Source of the DNA: Rhodospirillales bacterium
Lineage (GTDB): Bacteria; Pseudomonadota; Alphaproteobacteria; UBA8366; JADFVY01
Direction of reading: 5' to 3'
DNA length: 16,561 bases
Assembly (NCBI GenBank): GCA_024644185.1
Contig: JAHELM010000006.1
Span: 1-16,561 of the forward strand
Part shown: in pieces, positions 1-8,687 of the stretch
Layout of the letters: each line of letters opens with the position of its first letter
Numbering within the stretch: the stretch's first letter is position 1
Program-made: the position numbers and the translations under genes
The notes under the pieces: model-generated
Told to the model about the DNA's origin: nothing
Database searches by the model: none
The model's input: only the letters and a program-made list of their open reading frames with translations

Positions 1-799
1 CCCCCATCAGCGCATTGAAGAACCCCGTCTCGTCGTAGCGCGTGGTGATCCGGCTGTCTTCCGGACTGCCGCCGGAGAAGGGGTGCAGGCTTTCATCCAG
101 CCGCGCGCTTTCGAATTCGAGGCCAACCGTCTCGGCCATGCGCCGGCACAGGGCGCGCTGGGCCTGAATGGGGAACGGCCCGGCCGGGACCAGCGGCGCC
201 GGGCGGCGGGACTGCGCCTCGAGGACGACGGCCAGGATCGCCGGCAGGTCGCGCGCGTAATCCTCCAGCAGGGCGGCGATGCGGGTCGCGTCGGCATCCG
301 GCTCGTACTCGTCCATCAGGGCATCGTAGATCGGCCGGCCCAGCGCCTCGGCCTTGGCCCGCCCGGCCTCGCGGGTCAGCGCCACGACCTCGTCGAGATA
401 CGGACGCAACGCCGCGAAATCGGATTCGGCGCGGGCGGTGCGCCAGACGGTCTCGCTGGACGAGGCGGCGCGCGAACGGGCAGCGACCAGATCGGCGGGA
501 ACCGCCGTGGCGTGCCGCCACCGCCGGCGCATCCCGGCGAGATTTGCCGCCTGCCAGGGATCGAGACCGGCGGCGACGTCTTCGGCCTCGTCGAGCGCAT
601 CGGCGATTGCCGGGGCGGTCAGCGCATGATGCGCGACGACCTTCAGCGCGGCCAGTTGTTCGCCCCGCGCCGCGGCGCCTCCCGGAGGCATGACCACCGA
701 CATGTCCCAGGCCAGGATCTCGGTCGCCTCGCCGATCAGGGCATGATCGCGGAACGCCCGTTCGAGGCGCGCATAGGCAGGGTTCCCGGGTTCAGTCAT
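1..799 (-). CDS. M32-family metallocarboxypeptidase (carboxypeptidase Taq type), C-terminal part outside window
   Basis: This reading frame is open from an ATG at 799 to the window edge and gives the first 266 residues of the protein. The translation has marks of the M32 (carboxypeptidase Taq) family: WDMSVVMPPGG near residues 31-41, RGEQLAALK just after, and a block starting HPFSGG near residue 238 and ending RITTRYDE...FNALMG. In this family that block lies shortly before the HExxH zinc site, which would fall just outside the window. Members are cytosolic metal-dependent enzymes of about 500 residues that remove residues from peptide C-termini. The ATG lies inside the end of SURF1 (8-nt overlap, ATGACTGA) and no strong ribosome binding site is seen, so translation is probably coupled to SURF1. 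The family call is firm; catalysis cannot be checked without the missing half. Confidence 0.9.
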   Translation of the reverse strand, partial: MTEPGNPAYARLERAFRDHALIGEATEILAWDMSVVMPPGGAAARGEQLAALKVVAHHALTAPAIADALDEAEDVAAGLDPWQAANLAGMRRRWRHATAVPADLVAARSRAASSSETVWRTARAESDFAALRPYLDEVVALTREAGRAKAEALGRPIYDALMDEYEPDADATRIAALLEDYARDLPAILAVVLEAQSRRPAPLVPAGPFPIQAQRALCRRMAETVGLEFESARLDESLHPFSGGSPEDSRITTRYDETGFFNALMG

Positions 800-1514
800 C
801 GTCACGGCGCCGCGCCTTTGAATGGTAGATCAGATAGATCGCCAGAAGTGCCGCGGCCAGCGAAAACCAGGTGATCGCATAGGACAGGTGATCGTTGGGC
901 AGGTCCACCGCCCAGACATTGGCCGCCGGATAGGGCGCGGCTGGCGGCGGCGCCTCGCCGGTCGCCAGGACGTAATAATCGGTGAAGGGCAGCACCCCGG
1001 CATTGCCGGCCATCGCCGCCAGATCGATGGAAAACCACTCGTTGTCCCGCGGCTGGTTCTCGGGGGTCAGCCATCGCACAAGCATTCCCGGGGGCTCCGG
1101 CACGCGCACGATGCCGGTGACCGTGACCACCGCCTCGGCGTCCACCGGGCTGCCTTGCCAGTCCAGCGGCACCCAGCCGCGATCGACCAGGATGGTGCCG
1201 CCGCCATCGGCGCGCACCAGCGGCGTGATCAGATGGATCCCGGGCACGCCCCCGCGCACCCGGTTCAGCAGATGCATCTCGGCCGCATTCATGAACCGGC
1301 CGGACACCGTGACCTTGCGATACATCAGGTCGTCGATGGAAATCCGGTCGTCCAGCGGAAGCGCGATTGCCGGGCCACCGGATCGCGTCTGCAACTCGCC
1401 GATCAGTTCGGACTTCCAGTACATCCGCTCGATCTGCCAGAACCCGAGTCCCAGCAGGAGCGCGATGGCCGGAAGGCTGATCAGCGTCGGCCAGAGGGTG
1501 GGTCGGAAGGTCAA
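792..1514 (-). CDS. surf1: SURF1 family cytochrome c oxidase assembly protein
   Basis: This 240-residue inner-membrane protein has the SURF1 layout: a first membrane helix at about residues 10-27 running into GLGFWQIERM, a large periplasmic domain containing YRKVTVSGRF and GGTILVDRGWVP, and a second helix near residues 215-235 followed by a basic tail (KARRR). SURF1 proteins help insert heme a into subunit I of aa3 oxidases. The start is a TTG at 1514; no ATG or GTG precedes the first helix, and a GGAG lies 6 nt upstream (1521-1524), so the non-ATG start is convincing. The gene follows the DUF983 gene by 22 nt and overlaps the next gene, an M32 peptidase, by 8 nt. Length and position are typical for alphaproteobacterial cox operons. 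Confidence 0.96.
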   Translation of the reverse strand: MTFRPTLWPTLISLPAIALLLGLGFWQIERMYWKSELIGELQTRSGGPAIALPLDDRISIDDLMYRKVTVSGRFMNAAEMHLLNRVRGGVPGIHLITPLVRADGGGTILVDRGWVPLDWQGSPVDAEAVVTVTGIVRVPEPPGMLVRWLTPENQPRDNEWFSIDLAAMAGNAGVLPFTDYYVLATGEAPPPAAPYPAANVWAVDLPNDHLSYAITWFSLAAALLAIYLIYHSKARRRDDD

Positions 1515-1520
1515 GGCTTT

Positions 1521-1524
1521 CTCC
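1521..1524 (-). promoter_or_regulatory. Ribosome binding site deciding the TTG start of SURF1
   Basis: GGAG on the minus strand lies 6 nt before the TTG at 1514. The next in-frame methionine falls after the first membrane helix, so this site fixes the start. Confidence 0.6.
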
Positions 1525-1536
1525 GCCCGCGGGCCA

Positions 1537-1953
1537 TCAGGTGAACGTGTTCTTCCCGCCCTCGCCGGCGCGGTGATGATACTGCAGCCCGATCATCAGG
1601 CCCTTGAGCGGCCGCAACAGCATCAGCGACAACACGAGGACGGTCGGCAGCAGAATGGCGAGCTGCAGCCACATGGGCGGCTGAAACGCGATTTCCATCC
1701 AGATCGCCAGGCCGACGGCGACCGGCCCGGTAATGAACATCACGAAGACCGCCGGCCCGTCGGCGCTGTCGGCGGCGGACAGATCCAGTTCGCAGGCGGC
1801 GCAGCGCGCCACCACCTTCAGGAAACCGGCGAACAACCGGCCCTTGCCGCAGCGTGGGCAGCGACCCAGCAGCCCCGCCCGGACAGAAGAAACCGGCGGC
1901 CGGCGATCCGCGCGCGGATCGCCGGTACGCCGGCCGGTACCCGGATCGGGCAA
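1537..1953 (-). CDS. DUF983 zinc-ribbon membrane protein
   Basis: This protein of 138 residues belongs to DUF983, a family commonly found next to cox genes in alphaproteobacteria. A zinc-ribbon-like part carries C32-P-R-C35 (RCPRCGKGRLF) and C51-A-A-C54. Two hydrophobic helices follow, at about residues 68-90 and 95-115, then a short C-terminal tail. The exact function is not established; the context suggests a part in oxidase assembly or metal handling (inference). The only plausible start is a TTG at 1953, because no ATG or GTG occurs before the first cysteine pair. It is in the same frame as ctaE, separated only by TGA-GCC, and a GGGG sits about 10 nt before the TTG inside the end of ctaE. 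Translation is therefore probably coupled to ctaE. Confidence 0.88.
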   Translation of the reverse strand: MPDPGTGRRTGDPRADRRPPVSSVRAGLLGRCPRCGKGRLFAGFLKVVARCAACELDLSAADSADGPAVFVMFITGPVAVGLAIWMEIAFQPPMWLQLAILLPTVLVLSLMLLRPLKGLMIGLQYHHRAGEGGKNTFT

Positions 1954-1956
1954 GGC

Positions 1957-2772
1957 TCAGCTGCCCCAGATATAGACGCAGGCGAACAGGAACAGCCACA
2001 CCACGTCGACGAAGTGCCAGTACCAGGCCGCCGCCTCGAAGCCGAAATGATGCTCCGGCGTGAAGTGCCCCTTGGCCGCGCGAATCGTGCAGACCAGCAG
2101 GAAGATCGAGCCGACGAGCACATGGAACCCGTGGAAGCCGGTGGCCATGAAGAAGGTCGAGGAGTAGATGCCGTCGGTGAAGCTGAACGGCGCCTCGATG
2201 TATTCGTAGGCCTGGAACGTTGTGAAGAGCGCGCCCAGCAGAACCGTGAAGATCAGCCACGCCACGGTGCCCTTCTGGTCGCCGGCCAGCAGCCGGTGAT
2301 GGGCGACGGTAACGGTCGCGCCCGAGGATAGCAGGATCAGCGTGTTCACCGTCGGAATCGGCCACGGGCCGAAGGCCTCGACGCCCGCGGGCGGCCACAC
2401 CGCCGGATCCAGACGGGGGAACAGGGCCGAGTCGAAGAAGGCCCAGAAGAAGGCGACGAAGAACATCACCTCGGAGGCGATGAACAGCATCATGCCGTAG
2501 CGCAGGCCAAGCTGCACGACCGGGGTGTGGTGTCCCCCGGCATGCGCCTCGCGGATCACGTCGCGCCACCACACGGCCATGGTGATCAGGATCATCGCGA
2601 CGCCGGGCAGGAAGCTGAAGACCCCCAGCGTCTCGCCGATGCCGCCCAGCAGATCCGGGTGCATGAACAGGATCAGGCCGAAGGTCAGCACGAACCCGGA
2701 CAACGCGCCAAGCGCCGGCCACGGGCTCGGATCGACCAGATGATAATCGTGTTTCTGGGCCTTTGCGCTCAT
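1957..2772 (-). CDS. ctaE: Cytochrome c oxidase subunit III
   Basis: This 271-residue protein is subunit III of the aa3 oxidase, a seven-helix membrane subunit that binds lipid and stabilises subunit I during turnover. Family features visible include HDYHLVDPSPWP at the N-terminus, ASEVMFFVAFFWAFF with the conserved glutamate, FQAYEY, FMATGFHGFHVLVG, and the terminal WYWHFVDVVWLFLF. The ATG at 2772 (MSAKAQKHDYH) was chosen over longer versions because it begins just before the conserved N-terminus and has GAGGAAAG about 8 nt upstream. It follows ctaG by 43 nt. Its TGA is in frame with the next gene (DUF983), so a single stop codon separates two open frames. Confidence 0.98.
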   Translation of the reverse strand: MSAKAQKHDYHLVDPSPWPALGALSGFVLTFGLILFMHPDLLGGIGETLGVFSFLPGVAMILITMAVWWRDVIREAHAGGHHTPVVQLGLRYGMMLFIASEVMFFVAFFWAFFDSALFPRLDPAVWPPAGVEAFGPWPIPTVNTLILLSSGATVTVAHHRLLAGDQKGTVAWLIFTVLLGALFTTFQAYEYIEAPFSFTDGIYSSTFFMATGFHGFHVLVGSIFLLVCTIRAAKGHFTPEHHFGFEAAAWYWHFVDVVWLFLFACVYIWGS

Positions 2773-2815
2773 TTGCTTCTTTCCTCGCTCGTCCTGTTCC
2801 AGACAGGGTGTTGAA

Positions 2816-3409
2816 CTACTCGATCGTCCCGTTCGATGGCGCCGCCGCATGCGCCGCCACCGCGCCCCCCTTCGTCCCGTATTTCGGAAAGAAGGTATAG
2901 GACAGGGTGATCGTATGCACATCGTCCAGCCGGCGATCGTCCATGATCGCCGGGTCGACGAAAAACGAAACGGCCATGTCGACCGACTGGCCGGCTTCCA
3001 GCGTCTGCTCGGTAAAGCAGAAGCACTCGATCTTGTCGATGTACTTGGCGACCTTGTCCGGCGTCACATTATAGGTCGCCGTTCCGGTCGTCGCCACCGC
3101 GGCCCGGCTTTCGGCGCGAAAGAACGCCATCGCCGTCTCGCCGACGCGAATCTGCATCGGCGGCTGGCCGGGACTGAAGCGCCAGGGCAGGGCTGGATCG
3201 ATCGACGAATCGAAGCGCACGGCGATCACGCGGTCGACGACGACGCCGGTCGCCGCCTCGACGATGCCCGGCGTCCCGCCATAGCCGGTAACCCGACAGA
3301 ACAGGTTGTAAAGCGGCACCGAGGCGAAGGACAGCCCGACCATGCCGGCCACGGTGGCCAGCAGGACGATCATCACCCGCTTGTTGCGGCGGCGCAGATC
3401 CTCGTTCAT
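2816..3409 (-). CDS. ctaG: Cytochrome c oxidase assembly protein CtaG/Cox11 (CuB chaperone)
   Basis: This 197-residue protein is the CtaG/Cox11 copper chaperone that delivers copper to the CuB site of subunit I. A short cytoplasmic N-terminus rich in arginine and lysine is followed by one membrane helix (about residues 11-30), then SVPLYNLFCRVTGYGGT with the conserved Cys38. The periplasmic domain carries the copper-binding ECFCF motif (Cys129 and Cys131) and ends with LSYTFFPK. The ATG at 3409 (MNEDLRRRNK) is preferred over an upstream in-frame one at 3448, which would run into the preceding small gene. It begins 4 nt after the stop of the CoxF-like gene, so coupling is likely. All known copper-site residues are present. 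Confidence 0.97.
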   Translation of the reverse strand: MNEDLRRRNKRVMIVLLATVAGMVGLSFASVPLYNLFCRVTGYGGTPGIVEAATGVVVDRVIAVRFDSSIDPALPWRFSPGQPPMQIRVGETAMAFFRAESRAAVATTGTATYNVTPDKVAKYIDKIECFCFTEQTLEAGQSVDMAVSFFVDPAIMDDRRLDDVHTITLSYTFFPKYGTKGGAVAAHAAAPSNGTIE

Positions 3410-3413
3410 CGCA

Positions 3414-3560
3414 TCAGCCCCCGCCCATGCGGACGATGGCAACGACATAGAACAGCACGACCAGCCCGACCAGGGCCGCCAGCATGGCGAGGTTCTTGCC
3501 GCGCTGGCGGCGGTGCGTCTCGCTGAGGTGGCGTTTCGGTGGTTTCACGGTCGATGTCAT
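3414..3560 (-). CDS. Small CoxF-like single-helix membrane protein of the cox operon
   Basis: A 48-residue gene lies between ctaB and ctaG. The protein has a basic N-terminus (KPPKRHLSETHRRQRGKN, about residues 6-23), one hydrophobic helix (LAMLAALVGLVVLFYVVAIV, about residues 24-43) and ends RMGGG. The RRQRGKN-helix-VRMG pattern matches the short CoxF-type proteins usually found at this spot in alphaproteobacterial cox operons; their role is not established, though an assembly role is likely from context. The ATG at 3560 has GGGA about 9 nt upstream and follows the ctaB stop by 15 nt. The TGA stop is 4 nt from the ctaG start. Being short, it is easily missed by automatic gene calling. Confidence 0.85.
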   Translation of the reverse strand: MTSTVKPPKRHLSETHRRQRGKNLAMLAALVGLVVLFYVVAIVRMGGG

Positions 3561-3575
3561 CCTTCGTATTCCCGC

Positions 3576-4493
3576 TCAGCCCGCCAGGCCCGGCACGCGG
3601 TCGGCGACCAGCAGCGCGAACAGGGTGGCGAGATAGAAAATCGAATACCCGAACATGCGCCTGGCCGGCCCGTCGTCGGCGGCGCGCATGACGATCGCCG
3701 CCGCCGCCACGAAGCCGAGGCTCAGCACCAGCGACGCGCCGCCATAGATCCATCCGGCAAAGCCCAGCAGCGTCGGCGCCAGCGCCACCGGCAGCAGCAG
3801 CAGCGTATAGGCCAGCATCTGGCGCGTCGTCGCGGCCCGTCCGGCCACCACGGGCAGCATCGGCACGCCGGCCTTTGCATAGTCGCCGCAGCGATACAGC
3901 GCCAGAGCCCAGAAATGCGGCGGCGTCCAGAAGAAGATCAGGGCGAACAGCGCCAGCGATTCCAGCGACACCCCGCCGGTCACGGCGGCCCAGCCGATCA
4001 TCGGCGGGAAGGCGCCGGCGGCGCCGCCGATCACGATGTTCTGCGGCGTCCGCCGCTTCAGCCCCATGGTATAGACGAACACGTAGAACAGGATGGCCAG
4101 CGCAAGCAGCGCACCGGCCACGTAATCGACCATCAGCCCCATCAGCGTGACCGACGCCACCGACAGCACGACCCCGAACCCCAGCGCATCGCCCGGCGCG
4201 ACACGGCCGGCCGGGATCGGCCGGTGCCGCGTGCGCGCCATGACGGCATCGATGTCGCGGTCATACCACATGTTGATCGCCCCGGCGGCGCCGGAACCGA
4301 CCGCGATGCACAGCACCGCGACCGCCGCCAGCACCGGGTGGATATGACCCGGCGCGATCAGGATACCGACCAGCCCGGTGAACACCACCAGCGACATCAC
4401 GCGCGGCTTCAGCAGCGCGAAGAAGTCGCCGGCGCCGGCGGAGCTCGTCGCTCCGCCGGTTTCGGCCGTCATGCGGTACGCGGTATCGGACAT
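3576..4493 (-). CDS. ctaB: Protoheme IX farnesyltransferase (heme O synthase)
   Basis: This 305-residue polytopic membrane enzyme transfers a farnesyl group to heme b to form heme O, the precursor of heme a for the oxidase. It belongs to the UbiA superfamily. The first aspartate-rich motif is N74-MWY-D78-RDI-D82, followed by [12 protein letters not shown]. The second conserved region contains [14 protein letters not shown], and [13 protein letters not shown] is also typical. About nine hydrophobic helices can be seen. The ATG at 4493 (MSDTAYRM) has GGGGGAA a few bases upstream; an ORF reaching further 5' would overlap ctaD. It begins 22 nt after ctaD. No ctaA (heme A synthase) is in the window, so that enzyme must be encoded elsewhere. 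Confidence 0.97.
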   Translation of the reverse strand: MSDTAYRMTAETGGATSSAGAGDFFALLKPRVMSLVVFTGLVGILIAPGHIHPVLAAVAVLCIAVGSGAAGAINMWYDRDIDAVMARTRHRPIPAGRVAPGDALGFGVVLSVASVTLMGLMVDYVAGALLALAILFYVFVYTMGLKRRTPQNIVIGGAAGAFPPMIGWAAVTGGVSLESLALFALIFFWTPPHFWALALYRCGDYAKAGVPMLPVVAGRAATTRQMLAYTLLLLPVALAPTLLGFAGWIYGGASLVLSLGFVAAAAIVMRAADDGPARRMFGYSIFYLATLFALLVADRVPGLAG

Positions 4494-4515
4494 CGTTCCC
4501 CCGAAAGGACGCCGG

Positions 4516-6156
<1,641 letters not shown>

Positions 6157-6993
6157 TTACTGGGCGGGCGCGACCTGCGCCACGCGGACCAACTCGTCCG
6201 CCGGCGCGTCGACCCGCGCAAATTCCTGCTTGGCCTGTTCGACCCAGGCCTCGAAGTCGGCCTCGCTGACCGCCTCGACCTCGATCGGCATATAGGTGTG
6301 GTTGATGCCGCAAAGCTCCGAGCAGAATCCGTAATAGATGCCGGGCTTGGTGATCTCCACCCAGGTCTCGTTCAGGCGCCCGGGGACCGCGTCCAGCTTG
6401 ACCCCGAAGGACGGCAGGCCCCAGCTGTGCAGCACGTCGCCCGAGGTGAACAGCAGGCGGATCTTCTTGCCGACCGGCAGCACCACGCGGTTGTCGGTTT
6501 CCATCAGGCGCTTCGTCGGATCCTTCAGATCCTCGTCGGCGACGATGTTGGCATCGAAGGTGAAATTGCCGTAATCGGGATATTCATAGCTCCAGTACCA
6601 CTGGTGGCCGATGACCTTCAGGGTCATGTCGGCATCGGCGATCCGGTCATTGGCCGTCATCACCCTGTAGGAGGGGATGAACATGAGGACCAGGATGAGC
6701 ACCGGGACGACCGTCCAGATAATCTCGATCTTTGCGTTGTGCGTGGTCTTCGACGGAACCGGGTTGGCCTTCTCGTTGTAGCGGATGACGACCCAGATCA
6801 GCAGCCCCAGCACGAACAGCGCGATGGCCGAGATCACCCACAGCAGCATGTTGTGGAAATCGACGATGCGCTCCATCGACGGCGAGGCGGCATCCTGAAA
6901 ACCCATCTGCCAGGGGCGCGGAAAATCGGCAAGCGCCGGTCCCGCGAAGGCCGCCAGCAGGAAGGCCGCGAGCGCGGCAATTCGCTTAATCAC
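6157..6993 (-). CDS. ctaC: Cytochrome c oxidase subunit II (CuA)
   Basis: Subunit II accepts electrons from cytochrome c at the CuA centre. From the GTG start the protein has 278 residues: a signal peptide (IKRIAALAAFLLAAFAGPALA, about residues 2-22), two membrane helices (about 48-72 and 90-108), then the periplasmic cupredoxin domain. The aromatic patch is QWYWSYEYP (131-139). CuA ligands are His189 (DVLHSWGLP), Cys224, Glu226, Cys228, His232 and Met235 (CSELCGINHTYM). The GTG at 6993 is preferred to an ATG at 7041 because GGGAGA lies 7 nt before it and the signal peptide then begins correctly. It is the first gene of the cox operon, 264 nt downstream of DUF3422, and a promoter candidate lies in that gap. 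No C-terminal cytochrome c domain is present. Confidence 0.98.
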   Translation of the reverse strand: MIKRIAALAAFLLAAFAGPALADFPRPWQMGFQDAASPSMERIVDFHNMLLWVISAIALFVLGLLIWVVIRYNEKANPVPSKTTHNAKIEIIWTVVPVLILVLMFIPSYRVMTANDRIADADMTLKVIGHQWYWSYEYPDYGNFTFDANIVADEDLKDPTKRLMETDNRVVLPVGKKIRLLFTSGDVLHSWGLPSFGVKLDAVPGRLNETWVEITKPGIYYGFCSELCGINHTYMPIEVEAVSEADFEAWVEQAKQEFARVDAPADELVRVAQVAPAQ

Positions 6994-7000
6994 GGTGATC

Positions 7001-7006
7001 TCTCCC
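7001..7006 (-). promoter_or_regulatory. Ribosome binding site deciding the GTG start of ctaC
   Basis: GGGAGA on the minus strand is 7 nt before the GTG at 6993. It is much better than anything before the alternative ATG at 7041. Confidence 0.65.
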
Positions 7007-7045
7007 GTCTCTGTCACCAAACAAAACAGCCGGCGATCCATCCCG

Positions 7046-7066
7046 CGGCCTTGGCGGCCTTGGCGG
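7046..7066. repeat. Short tandem repeat in the ctaC leader
   Basis: The 9-bp unit CGGCCTTGG occurs twice in direct tandem (7046-7054 and 7055-7063), followed by the first three bases of a third copy. It lies between the candidate promoter and the start of ctaC. No function can be assigned. Confidence 0.5.
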
Positions 7067-7089
7067 ATCCCAGCCCCGAACCCGGCGGC

Positions 7090-7117
7090 ATTCTAGTCAG
7101 AAGCCATCCGCGATCAA
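7090..7117 (-). promoter_or_regulatory. Candidate sigma-70 promoter of the cox operon
   Basis: On the minus strand TTGATC (7117-7112) is separated by 16 nt from TAGAAT (7095-7090). The -10 matches the consensus at five of six positions and the -35 at four of six. The predicted leader before the ctaC GTG is about 90 nt. It is the best match I found in the gap upstream of ctaC. No start-site data are available. Confidence 0.45.
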
Positions 7118-7214
7118 GCGCGCCGCCATGCTGCATGGCCGCAATATGCGCGGCTTCCCGATCTATTGGCGAGATACGCGCTGGAAATCGCTGGGTTCCG
7201 CATCAATAGCCGCC

Positions 7215-7229
7215 GCGACACTATGTCGC
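7215..7229. promoter_or_regulatory. Palindrome resembling a RegA/PrrA/RegR-type box
   Basis: GCGACA-CTA-TGTCGC is a perfect 6-3-6 inverted repeat about 98 nt upstream of the candidate cox -35. The two halves fit the GCGNC...GNCGC pattern recalled for response regulators of the RegA/PrrA/ActR/RegR family, which control terminal oxidase operons in alphaproteobacteria. It sits 29 nt past the end of the DUF3422 gene. It is not a clear terminator for that gene because no T-run follows on the minus strand. Binding is inference. Confidence 0.35.
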
Positions 7230-7257
7230 AAGTCCTTTTGCCGCGCCCGGCACCGGC

Positions 7258-8562
7258 TCAGTCGCCGCTTTCGCCCTCGCCGCCGGCGCGGGTCAGCCGG
7301 CGGCGCAGCAGGCGCATGCCGCCCCACACCGCCAGCAGCACCAGCGGAATCGACGCCCCCGTCACCAGTTCGACCGGCAGCGCAACGCCGGCGGCGTACA
7401 GCCCCTTGGCCGCGTAACCGACGAGGCCGACCAGGTAATAGCTGATCGCCGCCACCGACAGGCCCTCGACGGTTTCCTGCAGGCGAAGCTGCAGCTTGGC
7501 GCGGCGGTTCATCGAGCGCAGCAGGTCGCGGTTCTGCGCCTCCATGGCGATGTCGACGCGGGTGCGCAGCAGCGTGGTGGTGCGGGCGATCCGTTCGGCC
7601 AGCCGGTCCTGCCGTCCGGCGGTCGCCTCGCAGGTCCGGATCGCCGGGGCCATGCGCCGGTCCATGAATTCGCGGACCGTCTGCACGCCCTCGATGCGCT
7701 CCTCGCGCAGCTCGGCGATGCGCGTCTCGACCAGGGCGTAATAGGCCTGGGCGGCGCTGAAGCGGTAGGCATTGCCCGATACCAGATGTTCGATGCGGGC
7801 GGCCAGCCGGGTCAGCCGGCCAAGCATCGCGCGCTCGTCGTCCAGCCCCTCGATCGCCGTCATGCGGTCGGCGATGCCGGCAAGCTCGGTGGCGGCGTCG
7901 GATATTTCCGGTCCCGCCTGGCGGGCCAGCGGCAGGGCCAGAAGTGCCATCATGCGATAGGTCTCGATCTCGAACAGCCGCTGCATCAGCCGCCCGGCCT
8001 GACGCGACCGCAACCCGACATCGCGCACCAGGATCCGCCCGAATCCGTCGGCATGCAGGCGGAAATCCGTCCAGCCCTCGGCATTGCCGCCGGCCATGCG
8101 GCTGCCGGTCAGGCTTTCCGCGGCGAAGATGCGATGCAGATCGGCGAAGGCCCGCGGCGGTGCGTCGCGCGGTTCGATCGCCATGTGGCAGGCAACCAGC
8201 AACTGCCCCGGCATGCCGGCCAGCCAGTCCCGCGGCACCCGGTGGATCGCCGGATCGGCAAAGGGATCTTCGAACGCGGCCTCGCTGTAGAAGGTATAGC
8301 TGGCGAATTCGGTGTGCCGCTCCCACTTGCAGCGGAAGGTGCCGAAATCCCCGGAATAATGCGTGGCGTGATCGTCCGGCGGCGGCAGGCCGTGGCGCCG
8401 GCACAGCGTCGCCAGATGCTCGCGGTCTCGCGGGCCCTCGCCCTCGCCGGTCAGCAGCGCCATATGGGTTGCCTGGGCCGGCGCGTGCAGCCGCTCGAAC
8501 GGGCGCGCGTGAACCTCGCCGGCCAGCGCGTGACGCAGATCGTGTTCCCTGAATTTTGCCAT
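7258..8562 (-). CDS. DUF3422 family inner-membrane protein
   Basis: This 434-residue protein belongs to DUF3422, a proteobacterial family without a known function. The N-terminus carries the family signature HDLRHALAGEVHARPF (residues 6-21), followed by THYSGDFGTFRCKWERHTEF and YTFYSEAAF. The middle is largely helical and charged. The C-terminus has two hydrophobic helices (around SYYLVGLVGYAAKGLYA and ASIPLVLLAVWGGM) and a basic tail, so it is probably anchored in the inner membrane by its C-terminus. The ATG at 8562 (MAKFREHD) starts just before the conserved region; an ORF extending to 8673 would overlap the tldD leader. It is divergent from tldD and in the same direction as the cox operon, but 264 nt separate it from ctaC, so it is probably a separate unit. 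Confidence 0.92.
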   Translation of the reverse strand: MAKFREHDLRHALAGEVHARPFERLHAPAQATHMALLTGEGEGPRDREHLATLCRRHGLPPPDDHATHYSGDFGTFRCKWERHTEFASYTFYSEAAFEDPFADPAIHRVPRDWLAGMPGQLLVACHMAIEPRDAPPRAFADLHRIFAAESLTGSRMAGGNAEGWTDFRLHADGFGRILVRDVGLRSRQAGRLMQRLFEIETYRMMALLALPLARQAGPEISDAATELAGIADRMTAIEGLDDERAMLGRLTRLAARIEHLVSGNAYRFSAAQAYYALVETRIAELREERIEGVQTVREFMDRRMAPAIRTCEATAGRQDRLAERIARTTTLLRTRVDIAMEAQNRDLLRSMNRRAKLQLRLQETVEGLSVAAISYYLVGLVGYAAKGLYAAGVALPVELVTGASIPLVLLAVWGGMRLLRRRLTRAGGEGESGD

Positions 8563-8634
8563 CGCGATGGGCCTGTCTTGCCTGGTCTTCGTGGCCGGGC
8601 GGCGATTCGAGGCGCGACGCCGGCGGATCGACGC

Positions 8635-8662
8635 ACTATATACGTCATGCGGCCGCATACAA
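8635..8662 (-). promoter_or_regulatory. Weak promoter candidate for the DUF3422 gene
   Basis: On the minus strand TTGTAT (8662-8657) and TATAGT (8640-8635) are 16 nt apart. The -10 matches at five of six positions but the -35 at only three. The same bases read TACAAT (8658-8663) on the plus strand, a possible -10 for tldD without a good -35. Confidence 0.3.
8647..8658. promoter_or_regulatory. 12-bp perfect palindrome between DUF3422 and tldD
   Basis: ATGCGGCCGCAT is fully self-complementary and lies in the 125-bp gap between two divergent genes, inside the DUF3422 promoter candidate. It could be an operator, but in GC-rich DNA a palindrome of this length may also be chance. Confidence 0.25.
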
Positions 8663-8687
8663 TCCGCCGCCAAGGCTGAGAGGATTC

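Noticed and set aside
83..874. A 263-codon plus-strand frame at the window start
   Set aside because: It is the antisense shadow of the M32 peptidase and SURF1 end, is rich in Arg and Gly, and shows no family signature.
982..2331. A 449-codon plus-strand frame opposite SURF1, DUF983 and ctaE
   Set aside because: It is antisense to three genes with clear domain matches and has a low-complexity, Arg/Gln/His-rich composition.
1957..2922. A longer ctaE starting at 2922
   Set aside because: The extra residues would overlap the end of ctaG and are not similar to subunit III. The ATG at 2772 has a good ribosome binding site and the conserved N-terminus.
7112..7117. TTGAT in the cox promoter as half of an FNR/FixK box
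   Set aside because: The required ATCAA half at the right spacing is absent; the sequence reads TTGATCGCGGATGG.
7215..7229. Reading the palindrome as a terminator of DUF3422
   Set aside because: The stem is only 6 bp with a 3-nt loop and no T-run follows on the minus strand. The few Ts lie on the plus-strand side, where no gene ends.
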